A stretch of 64,000 nucleotides of DNA from JBBQWZ01 sp038210135 (GCA_038210135.1 JBBQWZ010000005.1:106041-170040); one strand, 5' to 3'. Shown: positions 48,994-57,513, counted from the first letter of the stretch. Translations and numbers: made by a program. The notes: generated by a model from the letters alone, not told the origin.

Positions 48994-49830
48994 TTAGGAC
49001 GCGGCGGTCGCGACGACGCGTTCGACCCAGGGACGGACGAGATCGCGGGCTTTCGATGGAAAGCGGTGTCCGCCCGGCAGGAGATGGAATTCGACGTCCG
49101 CGGCATGATGGCGAAGGCGGGCCTCGAAGCCGTTCACGACGTTCACTGGGAAAAATTCGTCCTGATCCCGCGAGATATGGAGCAGAGGGGGCGTCGGATG
49201 GTATTTGTCTTCCTCCCAATCCTTGGGGACGCCGCCGCACACGCCGATGACACCAGCGGCCTGGTCGGGGTAGGTGCCGATGAAGCGATAATTGAGACCA
49301 ACGGGCTGAGAAAAACCCATTACAAACGTGCGAGATATGGGGATTTCGAAGCGTTCGCGGAGAATCCGCAAGGCGTCATTAACCATGGAATGATGGCCGC
49401 GAATATTGTCCGCGCCGTGCCGCGTCGTGCCCCAGTTGTAACCGATGTCGGCGGACGAGGAAGGTCCGGCGGCGAGGTAATGCTGGTTCGGTCCGCGGAG
49501 AGAAGCTACGACGTGCTGAGGACCCACTGTTGGTACCGTAAGTCGAAGCATTACCTCGGGATTTGAGCTATAGCCGTGCAGCGTCAGGAACAAAAGCGTA
49601 TCGGGCTCGATCGTTTCCGGCTGATGCAGCAAGCAGGTAGCTTCAAAGCGTGCTTCGAAGCGGAATTCGGGAATTTGGGTAGCAGTCGAGGAGGCCAAGC
49701 GATAGAGTATCAAGTATCCAGCACGTTCGGCCGAATTGAGATTGAAGGAATCGCTTTCTGCAGGGTCTGACAGATCTACGGGAATCGGAATTCCCGTCGA
49801 TAAGCACGTTGTAATCTTCGAACCGTTCAC
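48994..49830 (-). CDS. Alpha/beta-hydrolase (phospholipase/carboxylesterase-like), 5' end uncertain
   Basis: The frame is 278 codons from a GTG at 49830. The hydrolase fold is clear from LLFLTLHGYSSNPEVMLRLT. It carries the nucleophile elbow GFSQPVG, the acid in SRDQDEFFP and the His in LLPGGHRFP. The elbow has Pro where most relatives have Gly. The first 20 or so codons are antisense to the kinase remnant at 49775-50470 and probably do not belong to the ancestral gene. TTG codons at 49713 and 49698 are possible true starts, or the N-terminus may have been lost by the same deletion. Likely co-transcribed with the phosphoesterase gene. Confidence 0.7.
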   Translation of the reverse strand: MNGSKITTCLSTGIPIPVDLSDPAESDSFNLNSAERAGYLILYRLASSTATQIPEFRFEARFEATCLLHQPETIEPDTLLFLTLHGYSSNPEVMLRLTVPTVGPQHVVASLRGPNQHYLAAGPSSSADIGYNWGTTRHGADNIRGHHSMVNDALRILRERFEIPISRTFVMGFSQPVGLNYRFIGTYPDQAAGVIGVCGGVPKDWEEDKYHPTPPLLHISRDQDEFFPVNVVNGFEARLRHHAADVEFHLLPGGHRFPSKARDLVRPWVERVVATAAS

Positions 49831-50470
49831 CCAGGCGGATGGTTCGGGCAGGGAAGCCGTCGTGCAAGTGCGCCAGGGAGAGTACGACCTTCTAGTGATG
49901 GATCTGCAAATGCCGTCAATGGACGGATTGAGCGCGACTCGGGCGATCCGTGAAGCGGAGCGGGAGCGGGATGTCGTCGATGGAATCTAGGTCGCGGCGA
50001 TGACAGCTAACACGTCCAGTGAGGCGCAGCAACAGAGTGCGGAGAGCGGAATGAATGGATTCTTAAGTAAGCCGATTATCCGGAAGGATTTAGAAAATGT
50101 CCTGGCAACGGCCGCCGGGGGTCAGGCGATCCCAATCGGAAAGCCGCAAATCGATGTTGCCGCGGCGCTCGACCGCGTCGGCGGGGATCGCGAACTGCTG
50201 CACGACGTAGCGCTTCTGTTTCTGGGCGAGTATCCGAAGAGCATGGCAGAAATCCGTTCCGCCGTTGAAGATCTCGATGCGCCACGGCTGGAGCGGGCAG
50301 CGCACACTCTGAAGGGTTCGGTTGCTAACTTTGGCGCCGCCGCGACGGTGGATGCGGCGCTCGAAATTGAGAAAATGGGCCGGTCGGGAGACTTGCATCC
50401 GGCGATCCAGGCTTTGTTACGGCTCGAAACGGCAATGGATCAGCTGGTTCCAGAGCTCGAACGTCTTTAG
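49775..50470 (+). pseudogene. Decayed hybrid histidine kinase (HATPase fragment-REC-HPt)
   Basis: One continuous frame shows three kinase pieces. STGIGIPVDKHVVIFEPFTQ is the ATP-lid N/G1-region of a HATPase domain, then DGS jumps straight to GREAVVQVRQGEYDLLVMDL, the middle of a receiver domain with its phosphoacceptor Asp. The normal G2 box and the first receiver strand are missing, so a deletion of roughly a hundred residues is implied. An in-frame TAG at 49988-49990 interrupts the receiver between RDVVDGI and VAAMTAN. The rest (NGFLSKPI, then an HPt domain with AAHTLKGSVANFGA) is intact to 50470. The 5' part with sensor and HisKA is absent. An ATG at 50000 could still give a 156-residue HPt protein. 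Confidence 0.85.
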
Positions 50471-50526
50471 AATGCCGATCGCCGCGGAGGAGGGCTGCTA
50501 TAGTAGGGGTTCCCCCTTCTCCTACT

Positions 50527-51372
50527 ATGCAATCCACGGCAGTTACCGAAATCGTCTGTGCGCACAGCCCCGATTCCGATGACGCGTACATGTTTTATGG
50601 ACTCGCGACCCGCAAAGTACGCTCCAATTTCCTTAGCTTCAAGCACGTTCTAGACGATATTGAATCCCTGAACCGCAAGGCACGCGAAGGTGTCTACGAT
50701 CTGACGGCCGTTTCCTACCATGCATACCCTTTCATCGCGGACAAATACACGCTGATGGCCTCCGGGTCGAGCGTGGGCGACGGGTACGGTCCGTTGGTGG
50801 TGGCGCTGCATCCGATGTCGCTCGATGACCTCAAAGGAAAACGCATCGCCGTTCCTGGACTCCTGACTACGGCTTACCTCACGTTGCGGTTGATCGAGCC
50901 GGATTTTGAAGCGGTGGTGGTGCCGTTCGACAAGATTCTGGACGCTCTCACCGAGCACAAAGCAGACGCGGGACTGGTGATTCACGAGGCGCAACTGACG
51001 TTCGCAAAGAGCGGCTTTCACAACGTCCTCGATGTTGGGAAGTGGTGGAAGAACAAATTCAAACTGCCGCTCCCGCTGGGTGCAAATGCTCTGCGGCGCA
51101 GCCTGCCCGCTGAGGTCAAGAGCGAGTGCGCTAAGATGATGCGCGACAGCATACAGTATGCGCTCGACAATCGCGAAGAATCCCTGAACTACGCGCTGCA
51201 GTTCGCGCGCGACATGGATCCGGCGCTCGCCGAGAAGTTCGTGGGCATGTACGTCAACCATCACACGGTGGATTGCGGCGAAGACGTTCCGAAGGCCGCG
51301 CAGAAGCTACTGGACATGGGCTTCGAGGCCGGCATCATCCCGAACAGAGTCGAACTCGAGTTTATTCGCTAG
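50527..51372 (+). CDS. mqnD: MqnA/MqnD-family protein (futalosine menaquinone pathway)
   Basis: The 281-residue protein belongs to the MqnA/MqnD periplasmic-binding-like family. It opens CAHSPDSDDAYMFYGLATRK, has VYDLTAVSYHAYPFI, GDGYGPLVVAL, LKGKRIAVPGLLTTAYLTL and ADAGLVIHEAQLTF, and a lysine/tryptophan stretch WKNKFKLPLPLGAN. These fit 1,4-dihydroxy-6-naphthoate synthase (MqnD), which opens cyclic dehypoxanthine futalosine in menaquinone synthesis. MqnA-type or an uncharacterised subfamily is also possible, since no other mqn gene is in this window. It lies just after the decayed kinase and converges on the operon at 51380. Confidence 0.75.
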   Translation: MQSTAVTEIVCAHSPDSDDAYMFYGLATRKVRSNFLSFKHVLDDIESLNRKAREGVYDLTAVSYHAYPFIADKYTLMASGSSVGDGYGPLVVALHPMSLDDLKGKRIAVPGLLTTAYLTLRLIEPDFEAVVVPFDKILDALTEHKADAGLVIHEAQLTFAKSGFHNVLDVGKWWKNKFKLPLPLGANALRRSLPAEVKSECAKMMRDSIQYALDNREESLNYALQFARDMDPALAEKFVGMYVNHHTVDCGEDVPKAAQKLLDMGFEAGIIPNRVELEFIR

Positions 51373-51379
51373 GCTGTCG

Positions 51380-52117
51380 CTATTCGGGGTGTTTCCAGGT
51401 TCTCGGATCGGACCAGAACGATTGGGAACCGGCGAAGTGACCCGTGATGCGGATCGGCTCGCCAACGAATTCGAGGACTGCCTCGCGCAGGTCGAAGGGG
51501 TCGTTGACCAGGTAGAGGATCCTGGATCTGCCGGCGCGATCTTTCACTAGAAACGCGGGCGGAATCCCTCCACTGATACAGCGCGCGGCGCAATCCCGAT
51601 GAACCTTTCCGCTGCCTGGATTCATTACCCCCAGGTAGCACTTGCTGTCAACCACCTCGCCAATCAATGAGACGGATTCTCTGACCGCTACGGGTCTCGG
51701 TGTTGGCGATGATTGCTGATCAGTGAAATATTGCGGAGGCCAGAGGGAAGGGGGACCGGGTGCTTTTGTCACAGGCTGCGTCGGCGCGAGGAACGAGTCC
51801 GGAACAGCCTCAATCATCGATTGCCCATCCCGCTCGATCAGAGTGCCCTTGAATTCCACGTAGTGAGTCAGAAACTCCCGCGCCGATTCCGAAGATCCAT
51901 GCTTGCCCGGATACACAACTGGCCGCCGCGGCGGATTGAGAGACAGCAGAAGCAGATGCTCGTCGAACGATTCCAATACACCGGCAAAGCTCTTCACGGT
52001 GCCAAATTCGAAACGGCCATTTCCGAACGGCTGCTGAGCGAGCACTAGAAGCGCAGCAAGCGCGGCCCCGCCGACGAGCAAGCCGGCTGCGATTCCAGAT
52101 ACAAAACGCGACTTCAT
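51380..52117 (-). CDS. Exported protein with conserved Cys motif, Rieske operon
   Basis: With ATG at 52115-52117 the protein is 245 residues and starts with a signal anchor (FVSGIAAGLLVGGAALAALLVLAQ). The first domain is beta-rich (GTVKSFAGVLESFDEHLLLL). The C-terminal domain carries GEVVDSKCYLGVMNPGSGKV then HRDCAARCISGGIPPAFLV, three Cys plus a His that could bind a metal, heme or Fe-S centre. Similar KCYxGVM...CAxRCxSGG segments occur, as I recall, in uncharacterised proteins next to membrane redox genes. Its start overlaps the Rieske gene stop (ATGA). It is the last gene of the operon. Confidence 0.75.
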   Translation of the reverse strand: MKSRFVSGIAAGLLVGGAALAALLVLAQQPFGNGRFEFGTVKSFAGVLESFDEHLLLLSLNPPRRPVVYPGKHGSSESAREFLTHYVEFKGTLIERDGQSMIEAVPDSFLAPTQPVTKAPGPPSLWPPQYFTDQQSSPTPRPVAVRESVSLIGEVVDSKCYLGVMNPGSGKVHRDCAARCISGGIPPAFLVKDRAGRSRILYLVNDPFDLREAVLEFVGEPIRITGHFAGSQSFWSDPRTWKHPE

Positions 52118-53142
52118 ACGATCCTCGCGGGCTCGACCGGCGTTCCAGGAGCCAGTGCGCACGGATCGACGAAGACTTTGCCGTCAACAATCCGCGTCCG
52201 ATAGCTCGGCACTTTTTCGGTAAACGGTGGGGGCGACGCGCCGGACTCGGGCAGGTATTGATAGCCGTGCCACGGACAGGTTACGCAGCCGTCGATGATC
52301 TTGCCTTCGCCCAGCGGTCCATTCTGGTGGGCGCAGACGTTCGAGATCGCTGAAATCTTATCGCCATAGCGGAAGACGGCGACGCGTTCGAGGCCGATGG
52401 TCACAACTTTCGCGCGATTCTCGGGAATCGCGGCGATATCGCAGACCTCCATAAAATCCGCGCCGGGAAGCGGTAGCACGTCTAATTTGCGTTCGCGAAC
52501 GGCTGCGGCGACATGAAGAGAAGTTACAGAAACGAGTCCAGCGGCGAGAACACCCGCGAGCACCGGACTGGTTTCGGACTGGAGGGCGCCGAGGCTGACA
52601 TGCGCGATGAGTAACGCGTAGGCAAGGTAAACCATCATATGCAGACTCTTCCAAATTCGCGGAGTCAGCGTATTGAGCCAGAAGTCATGACTGGTCGCCG
52701 CCATCAGAAATAAAATGATCAATGCGAGAAATCCTGGAAGCTGAAAGGGAAAGTCCGCCAGGCTCGAGAATCGGGTGTTGCTGGTGAGAAGGCTGACGAG
52801 CGGGTTTACATCGCCAAATCCGTGGAATTGAATTAGCGAGAAGACGCCGTGAACCGCGGCGACCAGGAACATGGCTACGCCGAGATGGCGGCGATTATAG
52901 AGAAGAGGAAGGAATCTCGAATCGAGCCGGCACAGCGGGCCGATTGACAAAATTACGTGGATCAGCAGCAGGGCCAGCGTGCCCAATGCGCGGATGATGA
53001 GGGTCTCCGCGGTCGCGTTTGGATGCACAATAATGCCAAGCAAGATGAACATTAAGAGGTAGGCGGCAATCCCGGCGGCGATCACGAGATCGTAGGTTCG
53101 CTTGGCCGGATTCCAAGAGACCGCCTGGTAGTGGACGCTCAT
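52114..53142 (-). CDS. Ferric-reductase-like membrane domain fused to Rieske [2Fe-2S] domain
   Basis: With ATG at 53140-53142 (GAAG just upstream) the protein is 342 residues. The N-terminal 200 residues have about six helices with conserved His: LLLIHVILSIGPLCRL, YNRRHLGVAMFLVAAVHGVF, SLIQFHGFG and LHMMVYLAYALLIAHVSLGA. This is the ferric-reductase-like (heme b) layout, as in MsrQ. The C-terminal 100 residues are a Rieske domain with both ligand pairs, CAHQNGPLGEG and CPWHGYQYLPESG. I infer electron transfer between a membrane quinone/heme pool and a [2Fe-2S] centre. Rieske domains of this low-potential type are also found in dioxygenase ferredoxins. It is flanked by small membrane genes with ATGA overlaps. 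Confidence 0.85.
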   Translation of the reverse strand: MSVHYQAVSWNPAKRTYDLVIAAGIAAYLLMFILLGIIVHPNATAETLIIRALGTLALLLIHVILSIGPLCRLDSRFLPLLYNRRHLGVAMFLVAAVHGVFSLIQFHGFGDVNPLVSLLTSNTRFSSLADFPFQLPGFLALIILFLMAATSHDFWLNTLTPRIWKSLHMMVYLAYALLIAHVSLGALQSETSPVLAGVLAAGLVSVTSLHVAAAVRERKLDVLPLPGADFMEVCDIAAIPENRAKVVTIGLERVAVFRYGDKISAISNVCAHQNGPLGEGKIIDGCVTCPWHGYQYLPESGASPPPFTEKVPSYRTRIVDGKVFVDPCALAPGTPVEPARIV

Positions 53143-53282
53143 TTCGACTTCTTCCAATCCATGCCGGGATTCAAAAGCGACCCCGTGCGGCGAACGGCGA
53201 GCGACGCCAACAATAACGCGGGAAGCGCGATCGCGAGAGCGATCCAAACCCAGAAATGCGCGCGGCGGAGGGGTCTGGTCAT
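53139..53282 (-). CDS. Small membrane protein, Rieske operon
   Basis: The 47-residue product from ATG 53280-53282 has one transmembrane helix (WVWIALAIALPALLLASLAV), preceded by a basic end (TRPLRRAHF) and followed by RRTGSLLNPGMDWKKSK. The gene overlaps both neighbours by 4 bp (ATGA), so it is translationally coupled to them and is not a chance frame. The role could be assembly or a small subunit of the redox complex (inference). The frame continues to 53321 but would overlap the upstream gene. Confidence 0.7.
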   Translation of the reverse strand: MTRPLRRAHFWVWIALAIALPALLLASLAVRRTGSLLNPGMDWKKSK

Positions 53283-53482
53283 GAGGTTGATTTCGCGATC
53301 CGCCTCAGCAGCAAAGGCCACAGTGCAGCAGCCGCCGGAAAAATCAGCAGCCGGAAACCCCAGCCGGTGTCTTTACTGTTGGAGTCGATTCGGTACATCG
53401 CCCGGGTCACGAAGATGGCACCGAACACAAAACCGATCGCGGCATATGTCAGGAACGCGTAGACGATCCACTCGGCAGCCAT
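53279..53482 (-). CDS. Small two-helix membrane protein, Rieske operon
   Basis: The 67-residue protein starts MAAEWIVYAFLTYAAIGFVF at ATG 53480-53482. It has two hydrophobic stretches, the second being LIFPAAAALWPLLLRRI, joined by a polar loop with RIDSNSKDTGWG. It overlaps the next gene by 4 bp. It lies 5 bp after the SDR gene stop, so it may share that transcript. No family is recognised with confidence. Confidence 0.7.
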   Translation of the reverse strand: MAAEWIVYAFLTYAAIGFVFGAIFVTRAMYRIDSNSKDTGWGFRLLIFPAAAALWPLLLRRIAKSTS

Positions 53483-53487
53483 ATGGA

Positions 53488-54183
53488 TTAGGCGTCGGCG
53501 CCGTACACCGGGATTACAGCACCATTGATGTTGGAAGCGAGATCCGTCGCCAAGTGGACCAGTAGGGAAGCGATCTGCTGCGGCTGGACCCATTTCGCCG
53601 GGTCCGCGCCAGACATGGCCGCGCGATTCGCGGGCGTGTCCATGGTTCCCGGCAGGACGACATTCGCCGCGATCTTTTTATCGCTGTTTTCGAGCGCGAT
53701 CGTTCGGATCAGTGAAACCAGCGCCGCTTTTGAAGCTGAATAGACGCCGAGCGTAGCAACCGGTTCGATGGCCGTCCGCGCGCCGACCGCCAGGACCCGG
53801 CCGGAGCCCTGCGCACGCATCCCGGGCAAGACCGCCTTCAAGATTTGGAACGCCGCGCGCAGATTCATGTCCAACATTTTTTCCAGATCCGAGTCGCTTG
53901 TTTCGGCGACGGAAGTTCCGCCGGTGAATCCGCCGACCAGGTGGACCAGGGTGTCAATGCGCCCCCACTTTGCAATCGCGGCCGCAACCACGGCTCGCGC
54001 TCCTTCGCTGTTCACAAGCTCCCCCGGTATGGCAAAGAAGTTGGGGTTGGGAAAATCGGAGTCCGCAATGGCGCGCGAGGTGCCCACGACTTTCGCTCCG
54101 GCGGCTAAAAACTCGTTAGTTACGTAGTTCCCGAGGCCCCCCTTGGCGCCAGTGATCAAGACAACTTTGTTCGCTAGATTCAT
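53488..54183 (-). CDS. Short-chain dehydrogenase/reductase (SDR)
   Basis: The 231-residue enzyme has a classical SDR fold: the cofactor motif TGAKGGLGNYV, IDTLVHLVGG (in place of NNAG), and the catalytic Tyr-x-x-x-Lys in YSASKAALVSL with a preceding Ser region. The coenzyme is probably NAD(P). The substrate is unknown. It is downstream of a second SDR gene (9-bp gap) and directly upstream of the small membrane/Rieske genes. The two SDR genes are not close paralogues. Confidence 0.87.
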   Translation of the reverse strand: MNLANKVVLITGAKGGLGNYVTNEFLAAGAKVVGTSRAIADSDFPNPNFFAIPGELVNSEGARAVVAAAIAKWGRIDTLVHLVGGFTGGTSVAETSDSDLEKMLDMNLRAAFQILKAVLPGMRAQGSGRVLAVGARTAIEPVATLGVYSASKAALVSLIRTIALENSDKKIAANVVLPGTMDTPANRAAMSGADPAKWVQPQQIASLLVHLATDLASNINGAVIPVYGADA

Positions 54184-54192
54184 GACGTTTCC

Positions 54193-54993
54193 TTATTCGC
54201 CCGACGACCAGGCTACCCGGAACTCAGGATATAAGGTCAGTCCGCCGCACGCAAAAAGGGTCTGCCCGGTGATGTACGACGCCTCGTCGGACGCAAGAAA
54301 CGCGAACACGGCCGCAATTTCACTGGCGTTCGCCGCACGCCCCATCGGGATGTGGCTTTCGACCTGAGCGCGAGCATCGGGGTTGTCGATCCAGGCTTTG
54401 TTGATGGGCGTGACCACCGCTCCGGGTCCTACCGCGTTTACGCGGATTCCGCGATCGGCGTACTCGAGTGCGAGGGTCTTGGTCAGGTTCTCCATGCCGC
54501 CTTTCGAGATTGAGTAGCTCAGGTATTTCGGCTTCGGAATGATTTCGTGGACGCTTGAGTTGTTGAGGATTACGCCGTTGCCTTGTTTCAGGAAATGCCG
54601 CAGAGCCTCCCTGGCACATAGGAATGGTCCACGTAGATTGACGGCGAGCACGCGATCGAAATCCGCCATCTCAATTTCGTGACTGGGGCACGGCTTCTGA
54701 ATTCCCGCATTATTGACGAGAATGTCGAGCGAGCCGAGGCCTTCGATCACTCTGGCGAACATCGCCTGGACTTCGTCTTCTTTGGAGACGTCGGCCTGCA
54801 CGACCAGTTCCTTGCCGGCTGCGCCGTTGCGCGCTTCGAGCGCGAGCGCTCGAGTGGTTTCCGCCTGGGCGGCGTCGCTGCGGTAGTTGATAGCCACGTT
54901 CGCGCCTTCCTGCGCGAACCGGATGGCGATCGCCTGGCCGATTCCGGAGGACGCTCCGGTGACCAGCACGTTTTTGTTTTCGAGTCTGAGCAT
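54193..54993 (-). CDS. Short-chain dehydrogenase (glucose 1-dehydrogenase-like)
   Basis: The 266-residue SDR has TGASSGIGQAIAIRFAQEG, LDILVNNAGIQKPCP, the catalytic NNSSVHEIIPKP and YSISKGGMENLTKTLALEY. VNAVGPGAVVTPIN and the C-terminal FLASDEASYITGQTLFACGGL match glucose 1-dehydrogenase and related sugar or alcohol SDRs. NAD(P) use is not settled. It may be co-transcribed with the SDR gene 9 bp downstream. It starts 171 bp after the flavin oxidase gene. Confidence 0.9.
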   Translation of the reverse strand: MLRLENKNVLVTGASSGIGQAIAIRFAQEGANVAINYRSDAAQAETTRALALEARNGAAGKELVVQADVSKEDEVQAMFARVIEGLGSLDILVNNAGIQKPCPSHEIEMADFDRVLAVNLRGPFLCAREALRHFLKQGNGVILNNSSVHEIIPKPKYLSYSISKGGMENLTKTLALEYADRGIRVNAVGPGAVVTPINKAWIDNPDARAQVESHIPMGRAANASEIAAVFAFLASDEASYITGQTLFACGGLTLYPEFRVAWSSGE

Positions 54994-55164
54994 TTCGATC
55001 CCTCTTGGTCCATTGGTTCGTGATTGAAGATCCCGCCGCGGGGCAACTTATTCCGGCCAGGAACGGCGACAAAAACATTCGGCGGGGTCCAGGCCGTCGC
55101 GGAACGACGGATTCGGGCCGACGGAAACTTCAGGTGCAACCAGCGCTCCGGTGCCTCGAGCGAT

Positions 55165-56382
55165 TTAGTAAACCGCCCGCTTCTGACTGGTGCCTTTGCT
55201 CGAAAAGCTAAAGCGGGGCTCGACCTTGCCTGTGCCGAGGACGAGTCCAGCAACGTATTCCCCGACCGCGGGCCCGTGTTTGAAACCGTGGCCTGATCCG
55301 CCGCCCGCAAACCAGACGTTCGACACCGCCGGATGGCGGTCCAGCAGGAAATCGCCGTTCGACGTGTTCTCGTATTGGCAAACGCGGGATTCGACCAGCG
55401 GCGCGTTTTTCATGGCGGGAAAGCGTTTCGCGAGAATCTTCCTCATCGCATCGACGCTTTCTTTCGAGATCAGGCGGTCATTTGAATCCGGATCGAACGC
55501 CGCGCCGTGCTGATCGCTCGCGATTTTCATCCCGCGATTTTCGAGGTCTGGGACTCCATACACGTCGCCGAGATCGATCCAACAGGGCATCGCCGGAACC
55601 GCGAACCGCCGGTCCCCCGCGGGAGCCCCGAAGAAGAACATCTCCTGCCGCGTCGGGAAAATGCGCGATCCCAGTTCATTTGGAAACACTTTGCCGAGCC
55701 AGGGGCCGCAAGCAAAAACAAATTCTCCCGCGCTGATCGTGCGTTTGCTCGCTGTTGTGATGGAGTCGAGTTTGTTCTTCGGCGACGGAGGCAGCACCGG
55801 TTCCAGCAGCATGTCGACGCCCTTACCGGCCATCTCCTGCACCAGCGTTTGCACGCAGCGCCGGGCCATTAGCGCGCCGCTATCAGGTTCGAACACCGCC
55901 ATCGGCGCTTCCGATACGAACTGCGGAAAGCGCTTCGCGAGATCCGCTTGATTCAGCTTTTCGTACGGAACCTTGAACTTCGCCAACGTCTCAATGGTCG
56001 CCGTGATCCGCGGATCGTTGTTCTTACCGAACCACAGGACACCCGACTTGTGGAACAACGGATTGGTCGTGCGCTTGGACAACTCCTGCCATTGGCTCAA
56101 GGATTCTTTGGCGAAGCGCGTGTACACTCCGTCCGCGCCATAGCCGCATCGAATGATGCGCGACTCGCCGCCAGAACTCGCACGCGAGTTCGAGGCGCCA
56201 TAGGCATCGACTAACAGAACGCGCTTTCCAGCTCGGTTCAAGTGATGAGCGGTCCAGGCGCCGAAAACGCCGGAGCCGACTACGACGACGTCGTAGCTGC
56301 TCTTTTGCCCTTTCGCGGCAGACACCAACGCCGCGGCGGCAGTTACTTCTTTCACGAACTTCCGCCTGGTTGGCATCGTCAC
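55165..56382 (-). CDS. Exported FAD-dependent amine oxidase (sarcosine oxidase/SolA-like)
   Basis: The 405-residue protein has a twin-arginine-like N-terminus (MTMPTRRKFVKEVTAAAALVSA), which fits folded export with FAD. The dinucleotide fold is VVVGSGVFGAWTAHHLN. SRASSGGESRIIRCGYGAD is the segment that in sarcosine oxidase/N-methyltryptophan oxidase carries part of the flavin site. CGPWLGKVFPN and FAGGGSGHGFKHGP near the end are the conserved DAO-family motifs. The covalent-FAD Cys of MSOX-like proteins may be in the latter region's vicinity but is not evident. It follows the acyl-CoA dehydrogenase pair by 21 bp. Confidence 0.85.
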   Translation of the reverse strand: MTMPTRRKFVKEVTAAAALVSAAKGQKSSYDVVVVGSGVFGAWTAHHLNRAGKRVLLVDAYGASNSRASSGGESRIIRCGYGADGVYTRFAKESLSQWQELSKRTTNPLFHKSGVLWFGKNNDPRITATIETLAKFKVPYEKLNQADLAKRFPQFVSEAPMAVFEPDSGALMARRCVQTLVQEMAGKGVDMLLEPVLPPSPKNKLDSITTASKRTISAGEFVFACGPWLGKVFPNELGSRIFPTRQEMFFFGAPAGDRRFAVPAMPCWIDLGDVYGVPDLENRGMKIASDQHGAAFDPDSNDRLISKESVDAMRKILAKRFPAMKNAPLVESRVCQYENTSNGDFLLDRHPAVSNVWFAGGGSGHGFKHGPAVGEYVAGLVLGTGKVEPRFSFSSKGTSQKRAVY

Positions 56383-56403
56383 TCCGGCGCCTCCTCGGAA
56401 AAA

Positions 56404-57498
56404 TCAGTCGAGCGGATCGACGACTAGTTTCGCAAGTTTTTCGCGGTGGTAGTTGCCATCGCCAAAGGCGATTTCCGACCCCTTGGCGCGCCGATAAAAG
56501 AGATGCACGTCGTTTTCCCAGGTGAAGCCCATGCCGCCTTGCACCTGGACGCCTTTATTTCCGACTTCGCGGAATGCATCGCTGGCATACGACTTCGCGA
56601 CCGAGACAGCTGCCGCCGCATCCGGGGCGCCTTCGCTCAACGCCCAGCCAGCGTAGATAGCCGCTGAACGAACGCTCTCCGTAGCGACCAGCATATCGGC
56701 GCATTGATGTTGCACGGCCTGATATTGGCCTACCGGCTTGCCGAACTGCTTTCTTGTTTTTACGTAATCGACGGCGAGCTCCATGACGCGCTGCATGCCG
56801 CCCGCCATTTCCGCCGTAAGAGCGGCGGTCGCAAACTGCGTGGATTTCTCCAACGCAGCGCGCGCTTTCGGGCCTGCCGCCAATTCTTCCGCCGGGGTCG
56901 AATCGAAGGTCAGCTTATACAACTTGCGCGTCATGTCCATGGCGGCCATCGGCTCGATCTTCAGGCCTTTCGCTTTCGCATCGACGACGTACAATCCGCC
57001 TCGCGTTGCTACCACGATGAAATCGGCGACGCCGGCGTCGGTGACGAATAACTTTTCGCCCGTTAACGTGCTGCCACCGGCCATGGTCCAGGAATCCGGA
57101 TCCCAGGATCCATTCTTTTCGAGCAGAGCCAGGGTGGATCTCTTCGAACCGTCCGCGATCGGCGCGAGGTACTTCTTCTTTTGCGCGTCGGAGCCCGCGG
57201 CGTCGAGCGCGGTTCCGGCCATGAACACTGTCGAGAAGTACGGTCCAGGGACGTTGGCGCGTCCCATTTCTTCGAGCAGTGCCGCCGCTTCCACCATGCC
57301 GAGGCCGAGGCCGCCGTACTCTTCGGGAAAGATAACGCCGGTGAATCCCTGCTCGGCCATCTTCTTATAGAGGCCTTCGTCGTAGGCGGATTCCGTCTCC
57401 ATCAAGCGCCGGACTTCCGTCGAAGGACATTCCGCCGCGAAGAACTTTCGGGCGTTTTCTTTAAGAATTCTTTGCGATTCGCTGAGTCCAAAATTCAT
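56404..57498 (-). CDS. Acyl-CoA dehydrogenase, divergent partner subunit
   Basis: The 364-residue flavoprotein has the acyl-CoA dehydrogenase N-terminal helices (FGLSESQRILKENARKFFA), FPEEYGGLGLGMVEAAALLEEM and the middle beta domain. The C-terminal helix bundle has GMQRVMELAVDYVKTRKQFG and VQVQGGMGFTWENDVHLFYR. The segment normally rich in substrate and FAD contacts (such as the T..AGSD type) is degenerate. Paired with the adjacent ACAD gene it may form a heteromer like FadE28-FadE29. It starts 16 bp after the partner gene. Confidence 0.87.
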   Translation of the reverse strand: MNFGLSESQRILKENARKFFAAECPSTEVRRLMETESAYDEGLYKKMAEQGFTGVIFPEEYGGLGLGMVEAAALLEEMGRANVPGPYFSTVFMAGTALDAAGSDAQKKKYLAPIADGSKRSTLALLEKNGSWDPDSWTMAGGSTLTGEKLFVTDAGVADFIVVATRGGLYVVDAKAKGLKIEPMAAMDMTRKLYKLTFDSTPAEELAAGPKARAALEKSTQFATAALTAEMAGGMQRVMELAVDYVKTRKQFGKPVGQYQAVQHQCADMLVATESVRSAAIYAGWALSEGAPDAAAAVSVAKSYASDAFREVGNKGVQVQGGMGFTWENDVHLFYRRAKGSEIAFGDGNYHREKLAKLVVDPLD

Positions 57499-57513
57499 GT
57501 TCGTGTCCTCGAC

